40,437 bases of DNA from Thermoplasmata archaeon (GTDB lineage: Archaea; Thermoplasmatota; Thermoplasmata; Lutacidiplasmatales; UBA184): the NCBI GenBank assembly GCA_021798195.1, contig JAJZYH010000015.1, forward strand, positions 1 to 40,437. Reading direction: 5' to 3'. Shown piece after piece: positions 24,134 to 33,542 of the stretch. Each line of letters starts with the position of its first letter. The first letter of the stretch is position 1. The notes beneath the pieces were generated by a model. The model did not search any database. It worked only from the letters and a program-made list of their open reading frames with translations, and was not told the DNA's origin. The translations under genes and the position numbers were made by a program.

Positions 24134-24141
24134 CTATTTGT
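24134..24141 (-). promoter_or_regulatory. TATA-like box of the HTH regulator, inside the cobA end
   Basis: CTATTTGT on the plus strand (ACAAATAG on the coding strand) overlaps the cobA stop codon and is centred 26 bases from ATG 24112. Confidence 0.5.
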
Positions 24142-24976
24142 CCGTCCTCCCGCGGGATCTTTCGCGCAGGCGGCGCGCCTCTCTTGCCACCTTCACCACG
24201 GGGCCCACCACGAGGATGGCCGGCGGCCTCACCTTCTTCTCCCGCGCCAGGCGGGAGAGCTTCCCCACCGTGGAGTAGAGGACACGCTGGCGCTTCGTGG
24301 TGGCGTCCACCACGAGGGCGGCGGGTTCGTGGGCGGGTCGGACCGTCCGGATCTCCTGGAGCAAGCGGCGAAGGTCCGCCACCACCATGAGCCCCACCAG
24401 GGTGTCGGAACTCTTGGCGAGGGCGGCCACGGAACCGCCTCCCTTGCGGGTCCCCGACGCGACCCGCCCGGGGAACACTCCCACGGTATCCCCGATTCCG
24501 TGATGGACCCACGGGATCCGGGCGCTGGTGAGGGCTCCCGTGACGCTGGAGATCCCCGGGACCACCGTGACGGGAATGCCCCGGTTCTCCAGGAACTCCA
24601 GCTCTTCGAACCCCCTTCCATACACGAAGGGATCGCCTCCCTTCCATCGCACCACCCGACGCCGTTCCCTCGCCTTCCGGAGGAGGAGACGCTGGATGTC
24701 CTCTTGACTCTCGGCTCCCGCGCGGGGACCCTTACCCACGTAGATGAGCTCGGCCTTGGGTGGAGCCCACCGGAGAACCCGTGGGTCGATGAGGCGGTCG
24801 TAGATCACTACCTCCGCCTGCGCCAGGTATGCGAGGGCCCGGAGGCTCACGAGGTCCGGGGCCCCGGGGCCTCCTCCCACCAGCGCCACCTCCCCCGGTC
24901 CGAACCGGACACGGGGAAGCTCCAGGACCACCTTGGAGGGTGCCTCGGTACCTCCCGCAGGCCGTGGGGTGCTCAT
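24134..24976 (-). CDS. cobA: Uroporphyrinogen-III C-methyltransferase (SUMT)
   Basis: 280 residues from ATG 24976. Motifs: VALVGGGPGAPDLVSLRA (SAM-binding loop), VVIYDRLID, VRWKGGDPFVYGRGFEELEFL and VVPGISSVTGAL, in the order of SUMT enzymes. It adds two methyl groups from SAM to uroporphyrinogen III to give precorrin-2, the branch point to siroheme, archaeal heme and cobalamin. There is no fused dehydrogenase or ferrochelatase domain (unlike CysG). Its ATG overlaps the hemC stop codon as ATGA at 24973-24976, so the two are coupled. Confidence 0.93.
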   Translation of the reverse strand: MSTPRPAGGTEAPSKVVLELPRVRFGPGEVALVGGGPGAPDLVSLRALAYLAQAEVVIYDRLIDPRVLRWAPPKAELIYVGKGPRAGAESQEDIQRLLLRKARERRRVVRWKGGDPFVYGRGFEELEFLENRGIPVTVVPGISSVTGALTSARIPWVHHGIGDTVGVFPGRVASGTRKGGGSVAALAKSSDTLVGLMVVADLRRLLQEIRTVRPAHEPAALVVDATTKRQRVLYSTVGKLSRLAREKKVRPPAILVVGPVVKVAREARRLRERSRGRTDK

Positions 24977-25896
24977 TCCGCACCCCTCCCCGAGCGGGGT
25001 TCCCACGGGGCCCGGGACAGTTCGTTCATGGCGGCCCTTGCCACGCTGGGATCATCCCCTGGTTCAAGAATGAGGTGGCTCCTTCTCCGGGCCGAGCCGT
25101 CGGGTCTCCACTCCGCCACGTAGAGGTGGATGCGGCCGTCCGGGGCCGTCTCCGCGAATGCCCCGGACGCCGTGGAGCAGCCGGATCCCATGCGGGCAAA
25201 CGCAGCACGCTCCACCTGGATCTCCCTCCAGGTGGTCGCCGCCCGCTGCCGCAATCTCTGGAGGGGCTCCTCCAGGGACCGGTCGCCCACCAGCGCGATG
25301 GTCCCTTGTCCGGGGGCGGGGACGGCGATATGGGGGTCAAGCGGCGTTCCCGCCGCGGGCAACCCCAGCCGCCGGATCCCCGCCTCGGCGAGGAGGAGCG
25401 CATCGAACTCTCCGCGCTGGAGCTTCTCCAGCCGGGTTCCCACGTTCCCGCGGACCGGCAGGATGGTGCATTGGGGCGCGTGGAACCGGACCAACGCCTG
25501 GCGCCGGACGCTGGTGGTCCCCACGCGCGTTCCCTGCGCGAGGCCATCCCAAACGGAAGGAACGGTGGGCCCCACCAGGAGATCTCCCGGGGGGCCTCGG
25601 GGGAGAACCGCCAGGATACAGAGGGGCTCCGGAAGCTCCATGGGGAGGTCCTTGAGGGAGTGCACCGCGAGGTCGGCCCTGCCCTCGAGGACCTCCCGGT
25701 TCACCTCCTTCTCGAAGATCCCCTGGATGCCCATGTCCCGGAAGGGGAGGTTCTGGTCCCGATCTCCGTGGGAAAGGACCTCGCGACGTTCCACTCCGCG
25801 TCCCGGGAAGGCCTCCCGGAGCGCCCCTTCGGCCTCTTCCGCCTGCCTCCGGCTGAGGGGACTCGGCCGGGCTACGACGCGCCACGGGCGGCTCAT
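24973..25896 (-). CDS. hemC: Porphobilinogen deaminase
   Basis: 307 residues. LAVHSLKDLP (77-86) holds the catalytic Asp83, RGNVGTRLEKLQRGEFDALL is the substrate/cofactor-binding segment, and Cys240 in RMGSGCSTASGAFAE carries the dipyrromethane cofactor (E. coli Cys242 in memory). It joins four porphobilinogen units to hydroxymethylbilane. ATG 25896 overlaps the hemD stop as ATGA at 25893-25896. The DNA-strand order places hemD immediately upstream of hemC. Confidence 0.93.
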   Translation of the reverse strand: MSRPWRVVARPSPLSRRQAEEAEGALREAFPGRGVERREVLSHGDRDQNLPFRDMGIQGIFEKEVNREVLEGRADLAVHSLKDLPMELPEPLCILAVLPRGPPGDLLVGPTVPSVWDGLAQGTRVGTTSVRRQALVRFHAPQCTILPVRGNVGTRLEKLQRGEFDALLLAEAGIRRLGLPAAGTPLDPHIAVPAPGQGTIALVGDRSLEEPLQRLRQRAATTWREIQVERAAFARMGSGCSTASGAFAETAPDGRIHLYVAEWRPDGSARRRSHLILEPGDDPSVARAAMNELSRAPWEPRSGRGAE

Positions 25897-26708
25897 GTGC
25901 CCCCGCCGATGGCCCGGGCCAGCGTGAGGACCATGGAGGAGACCCGGGTGGTCTCCGACATGGTGGAGGATAGTCCCGCCCGAGAGAGTTCCTCCCGGGT
26001 CACCGGGCCGAGAGCCCCCAGACGGATCCCCTCGAGGAGCGAACGGGGGTCGGTCCCGGCACGCCGGCATTCGGCGAGGAACGTCCGCACTTCCTGGGCG
26101 CTGGTGAAGCCCAGAGCCGCCACATCCCGCCTTCTCAGGTGCGCCATCGTTCTCGCGAGGGCCTCGGGATCCGGCCGGCTCTCGTAGATCGCCACGGACT
26201 CCACCTCGACGCCGCCCGAGCGAAGGATATTCTCCATCTCGGGAGTCGCCGCTCGGCTCCGGGGCAGGAGGACGCGCCGGGCGCCCCGGGCACGGAGTTC
26301 TTCCGCCAATCTCCGCGTGGTGGAGGGACTCGCTTCCACGCCCACCGGGATGCCCTCGCCAACCAATGCCTCCGTCGTGGCCGGCCCGATGGAACCCACA
26401 GGGACCCGGAGGAGCGCATCCCTCCAGGCGGTCCACCGACCTTTCTCGCTCCCCCGCCGCTTCAGGAACTCCACGGTATGCCGGCTGGTGAACGCGACCC
26501 AATCCGCCCCACCCTCTCCGGTGGACCATTCGGCAAGCCGGGCCCCGAACCGGTCCGCCTCCTCGGGGCAGAGGTCCAGGGAGAGGATGGGATCGGTCCA
26601 CACGGGGACCTCGAGCCCGGGGCGCACCACGACGTGTCCCGGAAGGGGGGGCGAACCTCCCGCCCGGAGGATCAGGATCCCCTGCCTTGCGTCCGGAGTT
26701 CCGGTCAT
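25893..26708 (-). CDS. hemD: Uroporphyrinogen-III synthase
   Basis: 271 residues, two alpha/beta domains as in HemD. Recognisable features are WVAFTSRHTVEFLKR, VPVGSIGPATTEAL, VESVAIYESRPDPE and DVAALGFTSAQEVRTFL; HemD sequences vary greatly and these are the usual conserved patches. It closes hydroxymethylbilane into uroporphyrinogen III. GGAGGGTAG directly precedes ATG 26708. A 240-base gap separates it from hemL, so it is either read through from the hemA promoter or has its own promoter in the gap. Confidence 0.88.
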   Translation of the reverse strand: MTGTPDARQGILILRAGGSPPLPGHVVVRPGLEVPVWTDPILSLDLCPEEADRFGARLAEWSTGEGGADWVAFTSRHTVEFLKRRGSEKGRWTAWRDALLRVPVGSIGPATTEALVGEGIPVGVEASPSTTRRLAEELRARGARRVLLPRSRAATPEMENILRSGGVEVESVAIYESRPDPEALARTMAHLRRRDVAALGFTSAQEVRTFLAECRRAGTDPRSLLEGIRLGALGPVTREELSRAGLSSTMSETTRVSSMVLTLARAIGGGT

Positions 26709-26948
26709 CTACCCTCCGATGGCAGCCCCCCGGTGAACTCGTGCTCCCATGGCCGGGGGGTCCCGCGGTTGCCCCTGTACATGGGGGCGTCACGCGGGGG
26801 GTTTCCAGTGGGAGAAAACTTTCGGAAGGCCATGATCGGGCTCGGGGTCGCATTCAGGGAGGTGCCCGCGAACCGCCGGTATCGCATCGCTCCCTCGCAT
26901 CCGGAGGGGCGCAAAAGCCTTGGGTTCATGCCGGCCCCGGCATCCCGT
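26709..26948 (-). other. 240-base gap between hemD and hemL
   Basis: The only support is a ribosome-binding motif (GGAGGGTAG) just before hemD and AT-richer patches near 26812-26822 and 26910-26918. The first is about 105 bases from the hemD start, too far for a standard leaderless promoter. No gene or clear RNA structure was seen. Confidence 0.4.
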
Positions 26949-28271
26949 TCAATGACCCTGAGGCAGGTGCCGGAGCGCGTCCCGGAACGCATCCACCACG
27001 AACTCACACTCCCTATGGCCGTGGGCCGTGGAGAGGAAGGAGGTCTCGAACGGGCTCTGCGCCAGGTAGACACCCCCCTCCAGCAACCTCCGGGACAGGA
27101 CCTGGAAAGGTTCCCGTGCCGCCCGTCGTGCACATTCCGCGTCTTGCACCGGGGTCGCGCTGAAGAACAGCGAGAACATGTTGGCAAGGTGGGAGACCTG
27201 CCCGGGAATGCCTCTCCGTTCCAGTTCCTCCCGCATCCCCTTCACGATGGCCGCGGTGGCGGAATCTGCCCGCGACGTGCCCTCCTTCTCCAGCACGCGG
27301 AGGGTGGCGCAGCCCGCCGCCAGGGACAGAGGATTCCCGCTGTAGGTTCCCGCCTGGTAGACGGGGCCTTCGGGGGCGACTCTCTGGAGGATCTCCTTCC
27401 GGCCCCCGTAGGCGGCGAGGGGAAGGCCACCCCCCAGGACCTTTCCCAGCGCAAGGAGGTCCGGGCGCACCCCGTAGAACTCCTCGGCGCCACCCAGACC
27501 CAGGCGATATCCGGTGATGATCTCGTCGAACGCGAGGAGGGCCCCGGCGGCACGGGTGAGCCGGGCCACCTCCCGGAGGTACCCCTTTCGGGGAAGGATG
27601 AGCCCCATGTTGCCCAGCACGGGCTCCAGGAGGACGAGGCCCACGTCGGGGTGCATCGACAAGCACTCCGAGAGGGCGTCCGGGTCGTTGTACGGGACCA
27701 CGTACGTGGGGGTGGCGGGGTTGGGGAGAACGCCGGCAGAGCTGGGTTGGGCCGCGGCTCCGCTCCCCGCCTGGACCAGAAGCTGGTCCAGGGAGCCATG
27801 GAACCCGCCGTCCATCTTCACGACCGCGGGCCTCCCCGTGTGCGCCCGGGCCAGCCGGAGGATCGACGATACCGCTTCCCCGCCGGTGGAAACGAACCGC
27901 ACCCGCTCCATGCTGGGGTGATGGCGGGTGAGCATCCGTGCCATGATGATCTCCTCCTCCACGGGGGTCCCGAAGAGAGTGCCCCGGGAGGCGCGGTCCC
28001 GGATGGCTTCCCGGACCGCCGGGTGGGCATGGCCTAAGAGGAGCGGACCGAAGGCGAGGCAGAGGTCCACGTAGCGATTCCCGTCCACATCCTCCAGGTA
28101 GGGCCCATGCCCCCGCGCCATGAAACGGGGGTAGGGCTCGTAGGCGCGCACCGGACTGGAGACGCCCCCGGGCAGGAGCCTCCGGGCTTCCCGGGAAAGG
28201 ACCGCGCTCTGCCGGGTGTCCCTCCCGGGACCCGCTCTCGGCCCAATGCGAGGAGGCTTCCGGACCCTCAC
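26949..28271 (-). CDS. hemL: Glutamate-1-semialdehyde 2,1-aminomutase
   Basis: 440 residues from GTG 28271 (GTG 28280 adds three). N-terminal LLPGGVSSPVRAYEP, VSTGGEAVSSILRLARAHT, LLAFDEIITGYRLG and LLALGKVLGGGLPLAAYGG are PLP-enzyme motifs, and the Lys in the last one forms the Schiff base with PLP. It converts glutamate-1-semialdehyde to 5-aminolevulinate. The hemB stop TGA at 28268-28270 overlaps GTG 28271 as GTGA, in line with the ATGA overlaps elsewhere in the cluster, so that GTG is preferred. Confidence 0.93.
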   Translation of the reverse strand: MRVRKPPRIGPRAGPGRDTRQSAVLSREARRLLPGGVSSPVRAYEPYPRFMARGHGPYLEDVDGNRYVDLCLAFGPLLLGHAHPAVREAIRDRASRGTLFGTPVEEEIIMARMLTRHHPSMERVRFVSTGGEAVSSILRLARAHTGRPAVVKMDGGFHGSLDQLLVQAGSGAAAQPSSAGVLPNPATPTYVVPYNDPDALSECLSMHPDVGLVLLEPVLGNMGLILPRKGYLREVARLTRAAGALLAFDEIITGYRLGLGGAEEFYGVRPDLLALGKVLGGGLPLAAYGGRKEILQRVAPEGPVYQAGTYSGNPLSLAAGCATLRVLEKEGTSRADSATAAIVKGMREELERRGIPGQVSHLANMFSLFFSATPVQDAECARRAAREPFQVLSRRLLEGGVYLAQSPFETSFLSTAHGHRECEFVVDAFRDALRHLPQGH

Positions 28272-29245
28272 GGGAGCCACTTCCGCTCCGCGGCCTCCAG
28301 TGCATGGTAGGTGATGATGAGATCGGCCCCGGCGCGGCGCAGCGCCGTCAGGATCTCCCGGACGGCAGCCGCCTCCTCAAGCCATCCCCGCTCCGCCGCG
28401 GCCTTCACCATGGCATGCTCGCCACTGGTGTGATAGACGGCGAGAGGGGCGTCGAACCGCGCACGTGCCCGGGAGAGGAGGTCCAGCTGCGGAAGGCCCG
28501 GCTTCACCATGACCACGTCGGCCCCCTCGTCGAGGTCCGCCTGGATCTCCCGCATGGCCTCCCGAGGGTTGGCAGGGTCCATCTGGTAGCCCTTCCGGTC
28601 TCCCGTGGCCGGTGCGGAACCCTCGGCGTCCCGGAACGGGCCGTAGAATGCGCTGGCGCTCTTGGCCGCATAGGCCAGGATGCCGGTCTCCGTGTGGCCC
28701 CCCCCGTCCAGCGCGGCCCGGATGGCCCCTACCTGGCCATCCACCATGGCGCTGGGGGCCACCCAGTCAGCTCCCGCCTCGGCGTACGCCACCGCCGTCC
28801 GCGCGAGCCCCGGAAGGGTGGCGTCGTTGTCCAGCCCCTCGGGGCCCCACACCCCGCAATGCCCCTCGGTCGTATACGCGCAGAGACAAACGTCGGCGAT
28901 GCGCAGGATGGAGGAATGGTCCCGGAGCGACCGGAGGCTCCGGGGGACCGCTCCCTGTGGGTCCCAGGCTCCCGACCCTCCTTGGTCCTTCCGGGAGGGT
29001 CGGCCGAACAGGAGGAGGCCCCCGAGGCCCGCGCTCTCCACCCTCTCGACCAGGGGTCCCAACCCCTCGGGGGGCCACCGGAAATGTCCCGGGATCGACG
29101 GGATGGGTGCGGGCCGGTCCAGCGCAGGATCCACGAAGACGGGGAGGATGAGCCGCGAAGGGGGGAGATCCGTCTCCCGCAGGGCGGCCCGGATTCCCGG
29201 CGTCCGCCGGAGGCGCCGGAGCCTCAGGACCGGGAAACCGGTCAT
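28268..29245 (-). CDS. hemB: Porphobilinogen synthase (ALA dehydratase)
   Basis: 325 residues. Zinc-type cysteine cluster IADVCLCAYTTEGHCGVW is present, and the two active-site lysines lie in AAKSASAFYGPFRDA and VVMVKPGLPQLD. It condenses two 5-aminolevulinate molecules to porphobilinogen. ATG 29245 overlaps the hemA stop as ATGA at 29242-29245, so hemA and hemB are translationally coupled. Confidence 0.95.
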   Translation of the reverse strand: MTGFPVLRLRRLRRTPGIRAALRETDLPPSRLILPVFVDPALDRPAPIPSIPGHFRWPPEGLGPLVERVESAGLGGLLLFGRPSRKDQGGSGAWDPQGAVPRSLRSLRDHSSILRIADVCLCAYTTEGHCGVWGPEGLDNDATLPGLARTAVAYAEAGADWVAPSAMVDGQVGAIRAALDGGGHTETGILAYAAKSASAFYGPFRDAEGSAPATGDRKGYQMDPANPREAMREIQADLDEGADVVMVKPGLPQLDLLSRARARFDAPLAVYHTSGEHAMVKAAAERGWLEEAAAVREILTALRRAGADLIITYHALEAAERKWLP

Positions 29246-30471
29246 GACCCGTGGGACACGAGGGGAAGGAGGCGCTCCGCGGCTGCGAGCAGGCGGGCCC
29301 GTTCGGCCCCCCTCGTTTCCTTCAGGCGCGTGATGGAAGGGGTGAGAAGCCTCCGGACGAGTGCATGCCCGAAATCCTCGAGCACACGTTCGGGGGGCGT
29401 GGGTCCGCGGAGCCGGGCCAGGGCTTCGCCCCGCATCTCGCGGGCCACGGTCTCCGCTCCCGTGAGGAGCTTCTGGGCGAACGCCGCGACCTCCCCCTGA
29501 TCTTCCTCCGCCTCGAACCGTTGGCACTCCCGCGCCACGAGGGCCGCGGCAGCGGGAACCAGGCCCGCCCTCTCCTGGGATGCCTTCAAGGCGGCCTCGC
29601 GGAGACCTTCCAGATCGATGATGCGGACTCCGTGGACCGGGCCCGTGGCTTCCACATTGCGGGGGTTCCCGAGGTCCACCACGGTAAGAGGGGCCTCCCC
29701 GATGGGACGCCCCCGCGTGATCCGGACGACGGGTTTCCCGCTGTTGGCGGCGCAGAAGAGGATGTCGAGGCCATCCAGGTGGCGGAGGAGGGTCGGAGGG
29801 CTCACGGCCCGGACCCCCCAACGGCGGGCCACCTCCAGACGCCGCTCCCGGTTGCGGACGCCGACGGTGACCATCCGCGTCCCTTCGGCGCGGAGCCGGC
29901 GGGTCACCTTTTCTCCCATCTTGCCGGCACCCAGGACCCCCACGCGGAGGCTGGAGAGCTCGGGGTGGACGCGACGGACCTCATCCACCGCGAGCCGGGC
30001 CAGGGAACGGCCCCCCTGGGAGAGCCCGGTCTCCTCCCGCACCTTCCGGCCCACGAAGATGGCCCGCTCGAAGAGACGGGAGAGGCGGGGGCCGGCCCAG
30101 CCGGCCTCCTTCGCGGTGAGATAGGCTTCCCGCACCTGCCCCAGGATCTCCTGCTCGCCGAGGAGCTGGGAGTCCAGCCCCGCGGCGACCCGGAACAGAT
30201 GCTCCACGGAATCCCGGCCCTGCTTCAGGAACTGCCCGGAGGCTAGCCTCCGCCGGCGGGCCCATGCAAGCACCCGGGCTCCCTCGGCCTCGGGGACGGA
30301 GATGTACGTTTCGAAGCGGTTACAGGTCCGCAGCGGGATCGCTTCCGCCCACGGGAATTCCGCGAGGAGATGTGCTGTGAAGCTCCGGGTGCGCGCCTCG
30401 GTGAGTGCCTCCAGGGCATCGAGAGGGGTGCCCCGGTGGGTCACGTGGATGCTGAGGTAGCCGTGGGCCAC
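29242..30471 (-). CDS. hemA: Glutamyl-tRNA reductase
   Basis: 409 residues from GTG 30471. The nucleophile Cys50 lies in LRTCNRFETYI, and the canonical E. coli nucleophile is also Cys50. GLDSQLLGEQEILGQVREAY and the NADPH-binding LGAGKMGEKV follow, then a C-terminal dimerisation helix. The enzyme reduces glutamyl-tRNA to glutamate-1-semialdehyde, the first step of tetrapyrrole synthesis. The start was chosen because a TATA-like box (30493-30500) lies 26 bases upstream and the protein then begins in the family-typical way (YLSIHVTHRG); in-frame codons farther upstream lie before this transcription start. Confidence 0.94.
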   Translation of the reverse strand: MAHGYLSIHVTHRGTPLDALEALTEARTRSFTAHLLAEFPWAEAIPLRTCNRFETYISVPEAEGARVLAWARRRRLASGQFLKQGRDSVEHLFRVAAGLDSQLLGEQEILGQVREAYLTAKEAGWAGPRLSRLFERAIFVGRKVREETGLSQGGRSLARLAVDEVRRVHPELSSLRVGVLGAGKMGEKVTRRLRAEGTRMVTVGVRNRERRLEVARRWGVRAVSPPTLLRHLDGLDILFCAANSGKPVVRITRGRPIGEAPLTVVDLGNPRNVEATGPVHGVRIIDLEGLREAALKASQERAGLVPAAAALVARECQRFEAEEDQGEVAAFAQKLLTGAETVAREMRGEALARLRGPTPPERVLEDFGHALVRRLLTPSITRLKETRGAERARLLAAAERLLPLVSHGS

Positions 30472-30492
30472 GGGCGGGGGGACCGCGGGACC

Positions 30493-30500
30493 ATTTAAGT
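30493..30500 (-). promoter_or_regulatory. TATA-like box of the hem/cob cluster
   Basis: ATTTAAGT on the plus strand (ACTTAAAT on the coding strand) is centred 25-26 bases from GTG 30471, giving a leaderless hemA message. It is the only strong AT-rich block between hemA and pyk. Confidence 0.65.
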
Positions 30501-30606
30501 GGGATGAGTTCGCACATGGGGGCATGGAAGTGCCCCCCTCCATGGACCCCTGGTACGGGCCGAATCGACCCGAGAGGTCATACCCTCCGCCGGGATGGCA
30601 GGCGCG

Positions 30607-32019
30607 ATGCCGCGCACCCGTATCCTGGTGACCCTGGGGCCCTCGAGCGGATCTCCCGAGATCATCCAGCGGCTCCTGGAGGCCGGCGTCGACGCCTTCC
30701 GGGTGAATTTCTCCCACGGGGACGACGCGGAGCATCGGGCGGTCCTGCGCCGGATCCGGGATGCCTGCCGGAACGCGCATCGGCCGGCCATCCGGATGGC
30801 CGACCTCCAGGGGCCCAAGATCCGTCTGGGGGAAGTCCCGGGAGGTCCGGTGATCCTCTCCCCCGGGGCGATGCTCCGATTGACTCCGGATCCCGTCCCG
30901 GGGGACGCCGGGCGGATGTCGGTCTCCCTCCCCGACCTGCTTCAGGTCTGCCACCCCGGGGAACGGATCCTCCTGGGTGATGGGGTGGTGGAACTCCGCG
31001 TGGAGGAGGTCCAGGGCGCGGAGGTCCGGACCCGGGTGATTCAGGGCGGAGCCGTGGGTTCCCACCAGGGGGTCTTCCTCCCTGACGCCAAGCTCCGGCC
31101 GGACATCCTGGGCGCCAAGGACCTCCATGACCTCGCGGTTGCCCTCGAGGAAGAGGTGGAGTGGGTCGCCCTTTCGTTCGTCCAGGGGGCGGCGGATCTC
31201 CGGCTCGCGCGTTCGCGCATCCGGGAGCTGGCATCCGACCGGTGGGTGGGCCTCGTCGCCAAGGTGGAGCGGAAGGAGGCCGTGGAGAACCGGGAGGAGA
31301 TCCTTGCGGAGGCGGACGCGCTCATGGTGGCGCGGGGAGACCTGGGGATCGAGACCCCCCTTCCGGACCTCCCCTGGACCCAGAAGATGCTCATCCGTGC
31401 GGCCAACCAGGCGGGGAAGCCGGTCATCGTGGCGACCCAGATGCTCTTGAGCATGGTGCATTCAGCCCGCCCCACGCGGGCGGAGGTCACGGACGTGGCC
31501 AACGCGGTCCTGGACGGCGCAGATTGCCTCATGCTCTCCGACGAGACCGCGGTGGGGGAGTTCCCCGTGGAGACCGTCCGCTACCTCACCGAGATCGCGG
31601 AACGGGCGGAGGCCATCCCTCCGCCACCGTACGGGGACCTGGGACCCCCCCGCATCCTGGACTCGGACGAAGCCGCGGTGGCCGAGGCGGCGATCCGCCT
31701 CGCGCAGGGGATCCAGGCCCGGGCCATCGTGGTTCCCACCCATTCGGGCCGCACCGCCCGGCTGGTGGCGCGGCTGCGGCCCCGCATTCCCATGCTGGTC
31801 CTCACCTCCCAGGCGGAGACCCCGGCGGCGCTGGGGTTCACCTGGGGCGCCCGGTGCGAGGAGGTGCCGTCGCACCTCCCCCTCGAGGCCCTCCGGGACA
31901 TGGCCCGCCGGACGGCGGCGGATGTCTTCGGCCTCAAGGCCGGGGACAAGATCGTCCTCACGGCGGGCTACCCGCTGGAGGGCCGCCCCACGAACCTCGT
32001 GACCGTGGCCGAGGTCTAG
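30607..32019 (+). CDS. pyk: Pyruvate kinase
   Basis: 470 residues from ATG 30607 (ATG 30595 would add four). Signature: MPRTRILVTLGPSS, RVNFSHG, VALSFVQGAADL, AKVERKEAVENREEI, ADALMVARGDLGIE, IVATQMLLSMV and LMLSDETAVGEFPVETV. It makes pyruvate and ATP from phosphoenolpyruvate in glycolysis, in the cytoplasm. A weak TATA-like TCATACC is centred 26 bases before ATG 30607, so that start is preferred and the message may be leaderless. The C-terminal allosteric domain is complete. Confidence 0.94.
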   Translation: MPRTRILVTLGPSSGSPEIIQRLLEAGVDAFRVNFSHGDDAEHRAVLRRIRDACRNAHRPAIRMADLQGPKIRLGEVPGGPVILSPGAMLRLTPDPVPGDAGRMSVSLPDLLQVCHPGERILLGDGVVELRVEEVQGAEVRTRVIQGGAVGSHQGVFLPDAKLRPDILGAKDLHDLAVALEEEVEWVALSFVQGAADLRLARSRIRELASDRWVGLVAKVERKEAVENREEILAEADALMVARGDLGIETPLPDLPWTQKMLIRAANQAGKPVIVATQMLLSMVHSARPTRAEVTDVANAVLDGADCLMLSDETAVGEFPVETVRYLTEIAERAEAIPPPPYGDLGPPRILDSDEAAVAEAAIRLAQGIQARAIVVPTHSGRTARLVARLRPRIPMLVLTSQAETPAALGFTWGARCEEVPSHLPLEALRDMARRTAADVFGLKAGDKIVLTAGYPLEGRPTNLVTVAEV

Positions 32020-32043
32020 GGAGGGGACCCGGGGTCCCCCCTC

Positions 32044-33507
32044 TCACGCATCGAGGTACATGGAGAACTCGAGGGGGGTGGGCCGGAGGGCCACCTCGAG
32101 CGCCTCCTTCCTCTTGAGGTCCACGTAGTGCTCCAGGAGGTCCTTGGGGAACGACGCCTCCAGGAACGACGCGTCGGATTCGAGGGCGTCGAGCGACTCG
32201 CTGAGGGATCCCGGAAGCTCCCGGATGCCCAGCTCCCGCCGGCGCTTGGGGGTGAGCTTGTAGATGTCCTCGTCCACGGGATCGCCCGGGTCCATCTTCT
32301 TCTTGATCCCATCGAGCCCCGCGGAGAGCATCGCCGCGAGGGCCAGGTAGATGTTGCAGGACGGATCGGGGGTCCGGAACTCGATGCGCTTCGCCTTCTC
32401 CACCGTCTTCTCGTAGACCGGGACGCGACAGTTGGCGGAGCGGTTCCCCCGTGCCCACGCGATGAAGACCGGGGCCTCGTAGCCCGGCACCAGGCGCCGG
32501 TAGGAGTTGGTGGTGGGGTTGGTGATGGCGGTGAGGGCGCGGGAGTGCGCCATGAGGCCCCCGATGTAGTAGCGGCAGGTCTGGGAGACCTCGGCGTAGG
32601 GCTCGTTGGGATCGTAGAAGGTGTTGTGCCCCCCCTTCCACAGGCTCTGGTGGGTGTGCATCCCCGAGCCGTTGTCCCCGTAGATGGGCTTGGGCATGAA
32701 CGTGGCCACCCGGTTGAACTGGAGGGCGGTCCTCTTGATCACCATCTTCATGGTCATGATCTGGTCGGCCATCTCCACCAGGGGGGCGTAGCGGATGTTC
32801 ACCTCGCACTGGCCTGCCGTGGCCACCTCGTGGTGGTGGGCCTCCACCGTCACGCCGAAGTACTCCTCGAGGATCATCCCGATCTCGTTCCGGAGGTCGG
32901 CGAGGGCGTCCCGGGGAGGGGCCGCGTAATACCCTCCCTTGAGGCTGAACGGCAGGAGGTTGAACTCCCCCCGGGTCCAGGGAGCTTCCGAGGACTGGAC
33001 CTCGTAGCCGCTCCCCGCCCCCGGGTACTGCGTCGCCAGCGGGGAGGGGTCGATCCGGACCTTGTCGAACACGAAGAACTCGAGCTCGGGTCCCCAGAAG
33101 GACTGGTCGAACCCCTGGGCCCGCGCAGCCTCCACCGCCCGCTCCGCCGCGTGGCGCGGATCGCGGGAGAAGCGCTCGCGCCGGTACCCCTCCCAGATGT
33201 TGCAGATCATCCGGTAGGTCTTGTGCGGCGGGGAATACCAGGGGAGGGTCCGCAGGGTCTCCACCACGGGGGCAAGCCGCATGTCCGACTCGTGGATCTC
33301 CGTGAAGCCCCGGATGGAGCTCCCGTCGAGCTTGGGGATGCCGTCCTCGAAGTGGCGGGGCTCCAGCATGTGGCTGGGCATGGTGACGTGCTGGAAGAGC
33401 CCGGTGAGGTCGACGAACTGGAGATCCAGCCATCGCACCTCCTCCTTCTTGAGCTGCTCGATGATCGACTCCGGAGTCTTCCTTCCCTCGGCCTTCTTCG
33501 ATGGCAC
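32044..33507 (-). CDS. glnA: Glutamine synthetase, type I
   Basis: 487 residues from GTG 33507, with GGGAGGGG upstream. Motifs: SIRGFTEIHESDM (N-terminal), FWGPELEFFVFDKV, VEAHHHEVATAGQCEVN, IYGDNGSGMHTHQSLW (glutamate/ammonia site), RSANCRVP and the R-loop IEFRTPDPSCNIYLALAAMLSAGLDG. It makes glutamine from glutamate and ammonia with ATP. The length and the lack of a Tyr in the adenylylation loop suggest an archaeal GS type I-alpha that is not regulated by adenylylation; this part is inference. A TATA-like GCATAAGG lies at 33543-33550. Confidence 0.95.
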   Translation of the reverse strand: MPSKKAEGRKTPESIIEQLKKEEVRWLDLQFVDLTGLFQHVTMPSHMLEPRHFEDGIPKLDGSSIRGFTEIHESDMRLAPVVETLRTLPWYSPPHKTYRMICNIWEGYRRERFSRDPRHAAERAVEAARAQGFDQSFWGPELEFFVFDKVRIDPSPLATQYPGAGSGYEVQSSEAPWTRGEFNLLPFSLKGGYYAAPPRDALADLRNEIGMILEEYFGVTVEAHHHEVATAGQCEVNIRYAPLVEMADQIMTMKMVIKRTALQFNRVATFMPKPIYGDNGSGMHTHQSLWKGGHNTFYDPNEPYAEVSQTCRYYIGGLMAHSRALTAITNPTTNSYRRLVPGYEAPVFIAWARGNRSANCRVPVYEKTVEKAKRIEFRTPDPSCNIYLALAAMLSAGLDGIKKKMDPGDPVDEDIYKLTPKRRRELGIRELPGSLSESLDALESDASFLEASFPKDLLEHYVDLKRKEALEVALRPTPLEFSMYLDA

Positions 33508-33542
33508 AGAACCCCTCCCGAAGCCCGGGGGAGGGCCCCGAA

